From Klebsormidium nitens (taxonomy: Eukaryota; Streptophyta; Klebsormidiophyceae; Klebsormidiales; Klebsormidiaceae), in the NCBI GenBank assembly GCA_000708835.1, contig DF237580.1, forward strand, positions 7,312 through 50,421: a stretch of 43,110 nt of DNA. The letters are read 5' to 3'. Below, in pieces: positions 1 to 11,347 of this stretch. Position numbers and translations under genes: made by a program. Below the pieces are notes generated by a model that saw only the letters and a program-made list of their open reading frames with translations, was not told where the DNA came from and did not search any database. Every line of letters starts with the position of its first letter. Position 1 is the first letter of the stretch.

Positions 1-2328
1 GGAGACTGAGCTATGTTAGTATGTGAAGAACGTGCAACTTCACCATTACCATTCAGTCTTGTCATACCATTACCGAGTAGTCCGTAATTTGCGGCAATTT
101 ATGCGGGCGTGAGTGAGACCTCCCGCGAAAAAATAAGGGATAGAATTACCGCTAATTATCCATGAATAATAAAAATTTTAATTAAGCCTTTACGGGTGCA
201 ATATTGATCCATCTGCTCAGATGTATTGGGTGCAATTTTAGAAGTCTATCTGTGGTACTGCTGAATTGCATGATGGTCTTGCATGTCTCCCTAGATGCTT
301 CACGATTGGGCTTGTTCATTTCAGAGGACGTCGACGTTGATCGGATCCGATCAATATGGCGATCATCCATTTAATTATACGCATGCACGACTCTCTGGAC
401 TCCGGAGTCCGAGCACTTCGAAGCTCCATAGTCCACATGATTTACGTGGTACGTACATTGTTCATGAGCCTTATGGCATGACAAGGCGGTGACAGATAGC
501 TAGGTTCGGCTTAGTGCCATATGCACTAGGCCCAAATTGGGCCAATTGGATCCGTTTGAATTGCCACTTCAATGCTCATAGTCATAGTGTTAACTGCGGG
601 ACTGGAGTCCACAATATATACATTCCGCCAAAACTATGGAGCCATCATTGCAGCATCCGACCACTCAGGCTACAAGAATGTGATCGTTGACATCTTTGCC
701 GCTTATTAAGTGGAAAGCCGAGTGGCTTAAAGTTGGCGGCTGCAGGCAACTACTAATATACATGCTGAATAATTTGATGGACTCAGATCTTGCCTAGAAC
801 ACGTAGTCGATGGCACATTGATACAAGGGATGGGTCGGCCACCAAGCGGCCACCATCGTGACGGTCCACATGCAATGCTTGGCACTATCACTGATGGCTT
901 TCAATATATAACGCTAGCTAGGCAAAACCGCTAGATACGTTTGTATGAGATACAACAATGTGATGAAACAATAAACAGTAAATTGGAGCCGAAGAGGAGG
1001 CCCGGATCCATGATAGATGTGTCCGATGCAAGGCAGATAAAATTTGATTGAGCACACAGGTAATGAATTGACCTTAAGGACGTTCCTTGACTTGGACAAT
1101 CCACATGTTGGACTATCTACCATGCGGTGACGTCGGCAAAAAGACATGTAAAGGAGCTCAAGGATGGCTCAAGAGACAAGTGTCTGAACATATACGGTGA
1201 TATGTTTGGACTGTAGGCGGGGGGCCATGCAAATCTCAAAGGGTCCGGTCACATTCATTGAACACCCTTTCAGATTTGCACTTTACAAACCAGCCCGGCC
1301 CGGCCAATCTGACAGTTGTCTCACATCATCGCCCCCCAAAATAGTCAAAAAGTCCGCTTGACCGTCCACACACAATGAGGGGGCCACTCACTAACCGGAC
1401 GTACACCCTCAACCTTTCCAAACCGAGTAAAACTTGACGGGTTCGGCGAACAAATTGACTCTCGTTGGATGGAAGGTAACCTCAAAGGTTTGAACTTCTT
1501 GAAATGTTCCTGATTAGAGGTGCGGCCGAATCAAGTTTTTAAAATCCGCTTTTTCCGCGGGGTTTTTTTTTTTTCCGGTGTTGTTTCTGAGGTTTCTAAC
1601 ATTTCTGATTTATGATTCTGCTCCAGACCTTGCATGCACACACTTGGTTGACCAGCGACCTTCATGAATCAGCAGATGTTAGTCCCTGACCAGCGAAGTT
1701 CACCAAGTCAGCACATGCCGGTCCCGTACACACAATTGCTTCATTCCACGGGTATATTGTGACTCTTGAAGTGCTACAGGACGAATCGGAGACTTCACAC
1801 CAACGGCCAGGGATGCATCCTTGGATGATGATCTTGCTTGTGGAAAACTGGTCGAAAGTGCAGTAAGAAACGGCTTGTGCTTGCAGGAAGGGTCGCAAAG
1901 TACTTTCTATGGTTCCTCGAAAAGTCAAAAATTGCTATGCCTTCTTGTTATCAAGGCTCCATTTACCAGATTGAAAGGCACGGGCGACCCATTATTGCGC
2001 CGCCGCATACAAATCAGGATGTAGGGGTGAGGCCAACAACACCTGCAACAATTTCAAGTACAACAATCTATCAAACCTCTCGTTTGTAAATGACTTTATC
2101 GGAACTTTTTGTTTTCTTCACAATTCGCTTTGCAACAAACGTGAGCATAGCTTGCAAATCGACGGGATTCAGCAAAATACTTCAACGAGGATTGGAAACG
2201 ACTCGAAGAGGCAGGTCCAAAACCGGCATGCAGTAGGCACGACAAGACAGTCCTGACTCTCAAGAGGGTTGCAACCATTCACCTATTGAACTGCGACCAA
2301 ACGAGTGAATAGAAGCAGGCACACAATA
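1..2328. other. Intergenic region without a supported gene
   Basis: I see no reading frame with recognisable protein character or matching splice sites here. Short open frames on both strands look random in composition. Local structures are a 14-bp perfect palindrome at 397-410, an imperfect hairpin at 1228-1280 and an A/T-poor run of T at about 1563-1574. The right end should hold the 3' untranslated region of the SOD gene, whose stop codon is at 2329-2331. No transposon termini or tRNA were recognised. Confidence 0.5.
1228..1280. repeat. Imperfect inverted repeat (hairpin)
   Basis: A 17-base arm at 1228-1244 (starting TGCAAATCT) is mirrored by its reverse complement at 1264-1280 with a single mismatch, leaving a 19-base loop. 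It lies in non-coding sequence. It could be a fragment of a miniature inverted-repeat element or a chance hairpin; no target-site duplication was identified. Confidence 0.5.
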
Positions 2329-5300
2329 TCAACACCCTCCAATAGCTGCAGAGCCACTTCCAACAACCAAAAAAAGTAACGGCAGTGATTTCGCGACATT
2401 GTAAAGACTAGTCCGGCAGCGTAAAGATACAAGTTCATTGTAGGAGAGTGCTTCAGGCGCAGGAAGGTATAATTCTGCGATGCTGATGAATGGCAGCCAT
2501 CTCCGACAATCGCTCGACAGCAACTGAGACAGCTTGCCAGGCGCGCACAAAGAGATCCGCTGGTCAGTAGTAGCACTTTGGCATCGCCTGAAACTTGCTA
2601 AGCTTTCGCTGGTGAGCACGTGAGGTGCTTTACCGCCCCCCTTGTCATGCACTCAGGGGGCATCTCGTATTTGTTAATTAAGACTTTCTGACAGGTTCAG
2701 AAAGGCAGAATGAAGCTCCGCCCCTCTTAAGTGACAAGAGAAATAATGCGAGATGCTCACCGCATGCGAGCCTGCCTCCGGCGTTGCCTGTGGTGGAGCT
2801 CAGCTCGTGGCCGCCTGAAAAGAAACGAAAAATTCGAATATCATTTTACATCTCAAGGAGGACCGAGACTTGACACAAGCAGCTACTCGACACCGGAGAC
2901 AGAATCTGTGGCAGCCATATCAAGAGGAAACGACAAGCTCCAGTGTGGTCCCATTACTGGATACTTCAAAGTGACTTGTTGCGTTCGTTTGTTTTCGTTT
3001 TTGTTTTTGCTTCAACGTCGTGCAACGTTGCTCGGCTTTGCTTTGGAAGACGCCGTTGAAAGGCGTCAGAGTGATGGGCCCGTTCCGGGCTGCGAGATTC
3101 CTGAACAAGAACTAACGCTGCTTCTTTCTCACGAAGAAAAATGGTAACAGAGAGGGTGAACGCTCTTTAAGAGGATACGGTGCTATAGAATCTCAGCAGG
3201 ATCGTGTGCACTCACTCGGGTACGCACAGCCCTGAGAAAGTGGAAAAGAGACAGACGCAAACAAGGATACTATGTAAAGCAGACGGAATGTGGCTTACCC
3301 TTGCCGAGGTCGTCCTTGAGCTCGTGAATAACAAAGGCGCGACCAACGACGGAGTTGGGCCCGCTGAGGGGAATCTGCTTGTCGGTGATATTAATGGTAG
3401 CCACGCCTGATGGAGCGACAGCAGTGGGTGACATCAGTGTTTTGGTGACATTAGGTCAGCAAGGCGTGCACACCTGTCAAACTATACTCTGTGGGGCAAA
3501 CGAAGTGCGTATAGGCGTGTGCGCTGCAGGTTAAAAAATTGCCATGATCAACTGCCACCAAAAGGTTGTAACTTTCACTCGATGACCGTGGCAAAGCAAG
3601 GTGGATTTTTTGGGGCCTTCATAGAGCCCGACAATGGAGTAATGGACTGCTTGGTCTGACTTAACAGCAGAACAGGATCATACAACAAACAAAATAGACC
3701 ATAGACGGAGTACAGGTATCCGGAGGTGCACGTGCCTTATCAATCAGGCAAAGGCGAAAGTGCATGGGTTGCTCATTCCAGACAAACAATTGTACATGTT
3801 TGCAGAACAGAACCGCTTTTTATTTGCTTGTCAGATCTTGATAACCAGAACGAAAAACCAGCGTTCCGTTGCAGCGCTCCCGTGCAGCAAGTCTGCCAAG
3901 TGTCCCAGAATATTAGCCCACTGTGTATCCAGGTGTTGATTCAAGGTTGATTGCGAGGATGGTTTTAGAAAGAGACACACCTTACTCACAGACACACTGG
4001 AAGTACTCATTTGCACAGAAAGAAGCGAGATGTTAAGATAGTACAAAATACAGAAAGGCTTTCAAGCAAAATTGCAGTCTAGGCAGCAGTCCTGAAACTC
4101 AGAAGGAAAAAGAGCTTACAGACCAAGCCAAGCAATAAATGGCCCCGTCTGTAATCTGTAAATGTCCATTGCAGTTGTTGGAAGAAGATATGGTAAATCA
4201 CTACCTTGATCATCAGCAACAACATTGCCAAGATCCCCCGCGTGCCTCTCCTCATCGCCAGGGGCCCCGTGGGTCTTGCCGTTGGGGTTGAAGTGAGGAC
4301 CTGCAAAGAAAATAAATGCTTGTCATCTGAACATACACTGACAAGGTAAGTGGCCAGATGTGCTTTCTACTAAGAAGCTCCTAGTTGTTGATTCGCTGCT
4401 CAGGGGCCCTGGAGCATCGGCCCTGCAAGAAGCACAGTCTCGTTCTGGTGGCGAAGAAGAAACGGAGGGCGACCTTCTGATCCATGCTTCACTAATCTCG
4501 TGCTGACTACACCAACAAGTCAACTTATACAAGGTTGAAAGGCAGTATGCACCACCGAATGATGATTGAGAATGAGCAAAATTTGATTGTCAACAGATTG
4601 AGCTTCGCTGAACGATCGGTGTACGAAGCATGTGCTTCTTGTGCGAACGAGTACACGGTTCAGATCAATCCAGCCAAGCATTGTTGTTGCACTGGAGCAG
4701 ACACTCACCAGTCGAAATGCACCCGTTGGTGGTGTCGCCAAACTGGTGAAGGTGGAAGCCGTGCTCGCCAGGGGCCAGGCCAGTGATCTTCCCCGTCACC
4801 TTCACCGGGCCTGCAGATGTTTCAAAAAAATCCCCTTTGAAAAACCCCCTGATCAACCTACATGACGGCAGTGTTTTCAGTGCTTCCAGTATGCGGATGT
4901 TTATGTCTACTGCGGTTGACGAGCCTTGGAGATTTGACACCAGCATTAAACAGTAATACTTTCAAGGGTTTCCCTTCTTCTTTGTGTCTACAGCGTGCGC
5001 GCTGCTCTTTCTGGCCACTTCCTTATTCAAAAGACAAACAATGCAGCAAGCACCGTTTTCCAACAACAATGGGATCGGCGTTGATACATGTGTGAATAAT
5101 CTCTGCATAATGCTGAGGCTGCATGACCTTCCTGATCAAGATGGATTGGCCAGATTCTCATCCGCTCCAACTTCTCCCCTCCCCTTCCCCTCCCCCTCCC
5201 CTCCACCTCCCCGTACTGGGTCACATCAGTGACACAATTCGCCATACCGCTGTTTCATATGGCCCAACAGCTTGGTTCGAGGACAAAAGGGAATGCTGCC

Positions 5301-5982
5301 AGAAATTCTAGTCCATGGAAACAACAAAAACCTTTGGGGACAAAATTCTAAAGCGCCATCAAAGGCAAGCTGTTTCACATCCACCTGCTCAGCAAGACAT
5401 CGACCTGCTCAGCAGCAAGATATATTTCTGGAAGACCAGATTGCACATCGATCGACTCAACAGGAGAAAGCGTCCAGCACTAGTCTGCTTGATCAAAATG
5501 ATCCGTTCCCAGGATGAGACTATCCAGAAGCAGTCGGCAGCGCAATACTGCAGCTTATCCAAAAACTATTCTCACTCACTGTATCCAAACTGACAACATT
5601 GATCATCATATACAGAGAAATTTTGTTGAAAATGCAGCAAGGAAGGGTGGTATGGATGCATGCAGGCAATCTGTTATGCCACATTCCACTCCCGCATTCC
5701 AGCATTACCAGAAGCGCCAGCGTCTATTCACTCACCGTCATCCTCCTGCTCCAGCGTGATGGTCCCAGTGACCTTGCTCTCTCCCTTCAGCACTGCAACG
5801 GCCTTCTTCAATGCTGCGCTGATGACCAATTCCCTCCTGTAGGAAACCTTGTGAGCGGGCTTGGCGCAGATGGCATGCCCTAGGAAGGAGCTTTGCACCT
5901 GGGTGGAGGGCAGCACGGACTTGAATGAACTGCTCAGGGAGGCGCTGGCCAGGGCGGAGGAGGCGATGCAAGCGGAAGCCAT
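2329..5982 (-). CDS. CSD2: Plastid Cu/Zn superoxide dismutase, six exons
   Basis: Converts superoxide to hydrogen peroxide and oxygen, here probably in the plastid stroma. Exons on the minus strand: 5982-5736, 4810-4709, 4300-4205, 3406-3299, 2814-2761, 2345-2329. All junctions are GT-AG and phases close, giving 207 residues. Residues 1 to about 55 form a Ser/Ala-rich transit peptide. The active site is complete: copper and zinc ligands H102, H104, H119, H127, H136, D139 and H176, the disulphide pair C113 and C202, and the guiding arginine R199 in NAGGRLAC. The start at 5982 has a good ATGGC context. The last exon is only 17 nt and is the least certain: it gives an ending of AIGGC where the family usually has GVIGL. 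Exons 1-5 are certain in kind; that microexon is inferred from phase and a good acceptor. The gene is head to head with its copper chaperone. Confidence 0.93.
5171..5204. other. Pure pyrimidine tract (G-quadruplex/H-DNA candidate) in SOD intron 1
   Basis: Thirty-four uninterrupted C/T bases, mostly runs of four or five C separated by single T or TT. The complementary strand is the sense strand of the SOD gene. It therefore carries at least five G-runs of four or more with one- or two-base spacers, a strong quadruplex pattern in the pre-mRNA as well as the DNA. It sits about 360 nt upstream of the SOD exon 2 acceptor. It could affect splicing or transcription of the SOD gene, or be simple low-complexity sequence. 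Confidence 0.7.
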
Positions 5983-6560
5983 GGCTGCAGCAGCGCTTAT
6001 GGAAGGTGGTTAGGCGAATGTAAGAAAGTCTATGAATTTCACGAAGCAGGTTGAATTGCAGGCTGTTGATATGTTGATCAGTGAAATGTGAATCTCTCCA
6101 AAATGTGGTGTGCATGGCAGCCATCATCACAGCCTACAGGGTCATGACCCCGATTCAGGAAGGTTCTGCTGGCGGGTACTCTCATAACCTCTCTGCTTAT
6201 GACAATGATATTCCTGAATATGAGAAGATTAATTTACTGTTATAATATCTGTATTCATTTCTGGTGCAGAGAGAGGAATGGTATTGGCGAACCGCGTTTA
6301 CGAGCATAGGGCACTGAGTTGGCTTCTACCTAAAGTGGGTACTTCGACCCTGGGGGAAGATATTTGAGAGAACAGCCTCAGAGAAGAGACGTTTTCAGCA
6401 TTGCGGATTCTGCACGTCCCTTCTCTTCCACTGCCAGATTGCCTTTCCTCGCCCTTTGAACGCCCTCAACCAGCTTTGCATCTGTCTTCCGTTGGTCACC
6501 GTCGTTGCGTAAATTGCTGTCACCTGCGAAAGCAAGCTCTCTGACCTGCCCACTCGTGTG
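5983..6560. promoter_or_regulatory. Shared intergenic region of divergent SOD and CCS genes
   Basis: The 578 bp between the SOD start codon (minus, 5982) and the CCS start codon (plus, 6561) must hold both 5' untranslated regions and most promoter elements of both genes. An AT-rich stretch with TTATAATAT lies near 6239. Two GTAC cores, the motif bound by the copper-response factors SPL7/CRR1 in green plants and algae, lie at 6176-6179 and 6339-6342. Two such tetramers in this length is about what chance gives, so copper control is only a possibility. Confidence 0.55.
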
Positions 6561-9500
6561 ATGGCCTCCGCACTGCGCTGTTCCACAACTCTTGCAGCAG
6601 CCACCATCGCTGCAGCATCGGTTCAGACAACAAATACGCATCAAGCTAGAAATCAGTCTCTAGCCGTCTCTTCTGGTCCGTCCAATCCCTCAGCAGCTGG
6701 CCCATTGCTCGGGGGGCTGTCCAAAGACTTTACTGAGAGCCACAGAGGAGCAGCAGGCGCGTCCACATCAGACAGGTTTATTTCAGTCATGAGTGGGGTC
6801 AGAGCAGGAATCCCATCTCGGATGGTCCGGGCTGAGGCGGCAACTGCGGAGGTAAGCCAAGCAGCGGTTTCGCCCTTGTCGCTGTTTAGATTGTTCGGAA
6901 CACCACGAAATTACATAGTCTATCAGAAGATTTTTGTGATAGGGGGCAGAGTGTCCAGACAAGACATTGTATCTTGGAAGATGAACTTAAGTGCAGAAGC
7001 GCCACATCGATTGGCTAAGGAGTTGCGGCTATTGCTCTGGATAGCTTGACTGATCACCTGCATGGGTTGACCTTCTGCAGAATCTGGAGGGGAACTTGGC
7101 GACACTTTTAGATCGTCCGTAGGACAGTAGTGTATAAGCCGTTGTTTGCAATCTGTACTGCACCCCTGCTTAGGACTATCTCTTAAAGATTGAACCTTGT
7201 GTACTGTGCAGGCAAGCGCTGAAGCTGCACCGGAGTTAGTGGTAAGCGGCAAACTATGTTTCATGGAAGCTGACTTTCAATTTTTGCTGATTGCTTGGTT
7301 GATTTCGTTGGTCTGGTGTTTTGATCGAACAAGGGTCTTGTGCAAAAATACCCCCGCGTCAGAACACGCTTGCAGTGGACATGCCCATTGAAGGTCGCCC
7401 CGTGAACTTCTGCAATGAGAATGATTTTCAGGATGTGCATCTCAGTTGCCCAGTCTGCACCCCGCGCTTCTGTGTAACACTGGCTTGGATGGTATTGTAA
7501 GAACGTGAGACATTTTCATCTGTACATGAAGATAGTCTCAGTGAACCGACTGTCAACCGGTAGAGACTTCTAATGTGCTTCTGGGACAGGTCCCTCTACC
7601 TTCAGAAGAATAGTAGGCCATAAAGTTTACAAAGAAATAAATTGAGTCAATTAATTCACATGTTTTGAGAAGTGTGGGTCTTAGTGGGGCTAGCGTGACA
7701 TACAAGTTTCGCTTTCATGTTATCTTAAGGGCTATGTTGAGTCTCCGCAGTTCCTTTCTGTTTTGCACAAAGTAAAACCTAGATGAGATCGACATGCTCT
7801 GCAAGCGTGCCCGCTCTAAGCCCCCAAACCAAAACCACTGATCGCTTAGGCAGTGACCTGATTCAAGATAGCCGTAACTAATCAAATTCGAATTCACTGC
7901 GTGATATATGAGACCGTGAGTTTTGGTGGGGCCTTGTGTGTACAGACTGAATTCATGGTGGACATGATGTGCGAGGGGTGCGCCACCTCGGTCCGCAACA
8001 AGCTGCACCCACTGCCAGGTAATCCCACGCAGCCCTGCATTTTGTGTGAAGGCCAGTTTACATCACTTTTAGCTTGCGAATCCACTTTCTGATTGAAGAT
8101 GAATTGTAGGCAGAGGAGGCTTACATCTATGTCTCTCTCAAAAATGGAATCTGCTTCGTGCGCTGGAACTGAAGGATGAGAGGAACTGTGTCTAGTAAAG
8201 TTTCCTGGGACTGTCTTTGTAGTCACTAAAAGTTTGGAGAATGGAACAAGCTGCTTCGGCGAGTCACGGAAAACAGCATGTCTTAGTGGGGGGAAGCAAA
8301 AGATTTCGAAGATTGGATTTCGGCTGGTCAGGATCACAAATATAGTTAGTTTGCGTGATGAAATCAAGCGTCTCAAGGCCAAGCGGTAGCGTAAGTAGAT
8401 CTAACAAAAGGCTGTCTTTACAGAGAAGACGCTTCGTAAGAATAATGAGAAGCTTGGAAGTAAATTTGCTCAAAGAAGTTGATTGCTTCGGAAGGGCAAC
8501 GATGAATCGAATCCTTTTTCCCCTGTAGGTTTGGCAACCTGATCGTGGTGTTCTATCGGGCAGCGAACTTGCATTATTTTTGACATGGTCTGCCGTCGAT
8601 TGGCAGGTGTGACTGACATCAGAACGAGCGTGTCGGATCAGACCGTTCGGATCACAGGGACAGAGTCTCTCAAGTCGCTCCAGAAAGCTTTGGAAGAGAC
8701 GGGAAGGGCGAACAGGCTCATTGGCCAAGGATCGCTTGAAGGTAAGATTTGAGCAGTTCAAAGAATCAACGGCTAAGTCTAGATTAGGGGTTTTCAATGA
8801 GCTGTTGCGATCTTCACGACTCATAGCTCCTAACCCTTTTGTCATACAAAGTTTGAGTAGAAGCTTGTCAAATGCAAGCATCTAGTGCCATCTACTACTC
8901 TCTCGCTTGATGTGGCTTCATGTGCTTCAGGACGATCCGACATGTGGTTTGACCCGTCACGTTTTTTCCACATGAGTTGCAATGTGATATTCCTTTTTGA
9001 GTTCCTCGTTCTCGAGTGATGCTAGCGACTAAGTCCAGGAATCTGCGAATTTCCTTTGAACGTTTCGAGGCCGAGCCGAGATCATCAGGGCTCTCACCGT
9101 CTCTCGCTCATTAAGTGGATGCTTAATTTGAGACCGTCGAATCTATTTGCTTTGAGATCGATCAGAGTCCGAGGGTTTATCCCCCGAACCTCTCTTTCCG
9201 GTTGAAATCTTGAGGTTGAAATTCGTCCTTTTCGTTATTCGTCCTTTTCGTTTACGTCAGGATTTCGGAGGGTTGAGATCCTCTTCTCCTCACTCAGAGT
9301 TGTTGAAAAGCCTCCAAAATCATCAAAGACTTGTTTTTTCGAGAGGATTTTGTTGACCACGTCCCTCTAAAGCTCGTTGAGCAGACTGTTCAATCTGGCA
9401 GCGGAGGACCTCACACTCTCACGTCGCAAGCTGCTCTCTCGGGTTTATGAAAGACTTTTCGCACCGTCCGGAAACTCTTTGGAACCTCGAGAAGGGTGTT

Positions 9501-11347
9501 TCGAAGTGGACCGCTCGCAATCAGCTTTCCAAAAAGTTGTTTCGCAGAGTGCAAGACTTTGGGGCTGTGGCGGAGCCAAGGGCGCTCACCGTCTCTGCTC
9601 AATGAATGTCAAAGGGGCCTAGACACCGAGCACAAGACTGTCAATTTGATGCTCATTCAAAAGGACTTTTTGCGTTCTGATTGTGTTCTGCAGACCCTGC
9701 ACTGCGGCGTTGATGGGCAGACTCAGCGTCCCTTACTGCTCCTGCTCACAGGTCTGCAGGGAAGATTTGCAGAGCAGTCAGTATGTCGAGTCCAACCTTT
9801 CTGGGACCGGTTCGCAACCCTCTGAGTCTCGATTTGCGAAGTTCAATCGATCGTGGCGGCAGAGTAGGAATCAGCCGACTTCCTCGCGGCTGCTCACGGA
9901 CTTGCCTGGTGTCAGCAAAGCCGCACTTACGTCCGGAGAACGATTCTGGAAGCTCTCGTAGTCGCCCAGATTCCGTCGCGAATTCCGTTCTGATCCCGTT
10001 TCCGCAAAGTTTGAGATTTCCGCAGCAGTGGCGGAATCCAAGGGCCCGGTCGTAATGGGCGTCCTCCACATTGCGCAAGTCACCGAGGACACTGCCCGCG
10101 TGGAAGGGCAGTTTGACCGGAATCCTGCTGACTTTGTTCTGATTCCGTTTCGGCAGAGTTTCAGATTTCCGCGGCGGTGGCGGAATCCAAGGGCCCGGTC
10201 GTGAGGGGCGTCCTCCGGATCGCGCACGTCACCAAGGACACTGCGCCGGTGGAAGAGCAGTTCGACCGGATTCCGGCTGAATTTTGCTTTCTTTAAAGTT
10301 CCGATTCCGTTTCCGCAGAGTTTGAGATTTCCGCGGCAGTAGCGGAATCCAAGGGCCCGGTTGTGATGGGCGTCCTCCGCATTGCGCAAGTCACCAGGAC
10401 ACGGCCCCGGTGGAAGGGCAGTTCGACCGGACTGCGGCTGACTTTTATCTCTTTAAATTTTCTGAATCCGTTTTCCGCAGAGTTTGAGATTTCTGCGGCG
10501 GTGGCGGAATTCAAGGGCCCCGTCGTAATGGGCGTCCTTCGCATCGCGCAAGTCACCAAGGACACTGCCCGGGTAGAGGGCCAGTTCGACGGACTTAAAC
10601 CGGGCCCGCACGCCGTCTTCCTGAACCAGTACGGGGACCTGACCCGGGGGGCGGCCAGCACCGGGGGTATTTACATCGACGAGGTGGGTGCAAGTCCTCG
10701 GGTTGGTGTTTAGCCCCTTCGAAGTTGTCTATGGCTTTCGGTCTGTGTGTTGCTTTAAAAAGGGTTCGACCTTGTGTTGGTTTCATTGGGGGTGAGAACG
10801 CCCTGGTGAACAAAGACGGCTCCTTTCATAGCCCGACGCCGGTCGATTCTTGAGTACCCTTTTGAAGTGCGTGTTGGTTTCATTGGGGGTGAGAAGCTTC
10901 TCTTGTGAACAAAGACAGCTCCTTTCATAGGCCGACGCCAGTGCAGTTCTTAAATGCGCCTTGAAGTGTGTTTGTGCTTGGCCAAGCCAACGATGCCTCA
11001 CAGGAAATACGCAAGATAGATTATCAAGCCCTGTACCTCGATCCCAAAGGCTCCAGACCTGGTCAGACAAAACCCACTTTTTGTTGCAGGGGCGGGAAGC
11101 GGGGTTCCTGGGAATTGCCAATGCTGACGAAACCGGCCATGCGGAGCTTCCAACGGCGGTGGTCCAACTACGAGTGTACGATCTGATTGGGAGGGCTCTG
11201 GTGATCTCAGAAAGTGATAAGGTTTCCACGGAAAATGCCTTCGCTTCGGTGGTCGCAAGGAGTGCAGGCGTGGGGCAGAATCTGAAGAATCTGTGCTCGT
11301 GCGATGGCACTGTAATCTGGGAGGCCCAGCAGGACAGGGTATCGTAG
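6561..11347 (+). CDS. CCS: Copper chaperone for superoxide dismutase, six exons
   Basis: Delivers copper to Cu/Zn SOD and promotes its disulphide. Exons: 6561-6851, 7212-7241, 7946-8018, 8607-8741, 10481-10683, 11090-11347; phases close, giving 329 residues. Residues 1 to about 100 are rich in Ser/Ala and look like a plastid transit peptide. The heavy-metal-associated domain follows, with the copper-binding MMCEGC (C116, C119). The SOD-like domain begins near ISAAVAEFKGP, and the C-terminal CSC motif (C313, C315) lies before DGTVIWEA. As in plant CCS, the SOD-like domain lacks most copper ligands: the SOD motif [10 protein letters not shown] is HAVFLNQYGD here. Intron 4 (8742-10480) carries an array of broken copies of exon 5, and intron 5 a two-copy 97-bp repeat. 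The start is the first ATG of the open frame, with no upstream in-frame alternative needed. Confidence 0.93.
9548..10600 (+). repeat. Tandem array of partial copies of CCS exon 5
   Basis: Real exon 5 starts at 10481. Three clear copies of its acceptor region and roughly first 115 coding bases start at 10008, 10157 and 10319, stepping 149, 162 and 162 bp. A much more decayed copy begins at 9548. Each unit contains the pyrimidine-rich intron end, an acceptor-like CAG/AG, and a frame equivalent to EFEISAAVAESKGPVV. It then switches to intron-like sequence after the bases coding for QFD, so no unit keeps the exon's donor site. The copy at 10008 has lost its acceptor (CAG changed to CAA); those at 10157 and 10319 keep it. 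Confidence 0.9.
10774..10968 (+). repeat. Two-copy 97-bp tandem repeat in CCS intron 5
   Basis: Two close copies start at 10774 and 10871, each beginning GTGTTGGTTTCATTGGGGGT and containing AACAAAGAC and GCTCCTTTCATAG. The copies differ at scattered positions. This repeat is purely intronic, unlike the exon 5 array upstream. Both share the feature of short-range tandem duplication. Confidence 0.85.

Noticed and set aside
397-410. Perfect palindrome GGACTCCGGAGTCC
   Set aside because: Short and isolated in non-coding sequence; one such site in 43 kb is not strong evidence of function.
2731-3147. Plus-strand open frame of 138 codons
   Set aside because: It lies antisense to SOD exon 5 and its flanking introns, has no recognisable protein character, and is explained by the SOD gene on the other strand.
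8264-8881. Minus-strand open frame of about 205 codons
   Set aside because: It overlaps CCS exon 4 in antisense, has low-complexity Ser/Leu-rich composition, and no start context or domain.
9220-9251. Short tandem ATTCGTCCTTTTCGTT x2
   Set aside because: Only two 16-bp units inside a CCS intron; minor slippage product without further context.
9871-10389. Minus-strand frame with repeated RALGFRH and TGPLDSAT motifs, looking like a repeat protein
   Set aside because: The repeats are the antisense reading of the tandem CCS exon 5 copies, not a protein of its own.
10363-10713. Separate plus-strand gene containing two copies of the AAVAEFKGPVV-type motif
   Set aside because: It is a read-through of one decayed copy into the real CCS exon 5. 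Splice sites and phase place the real exon at 10481-10683.
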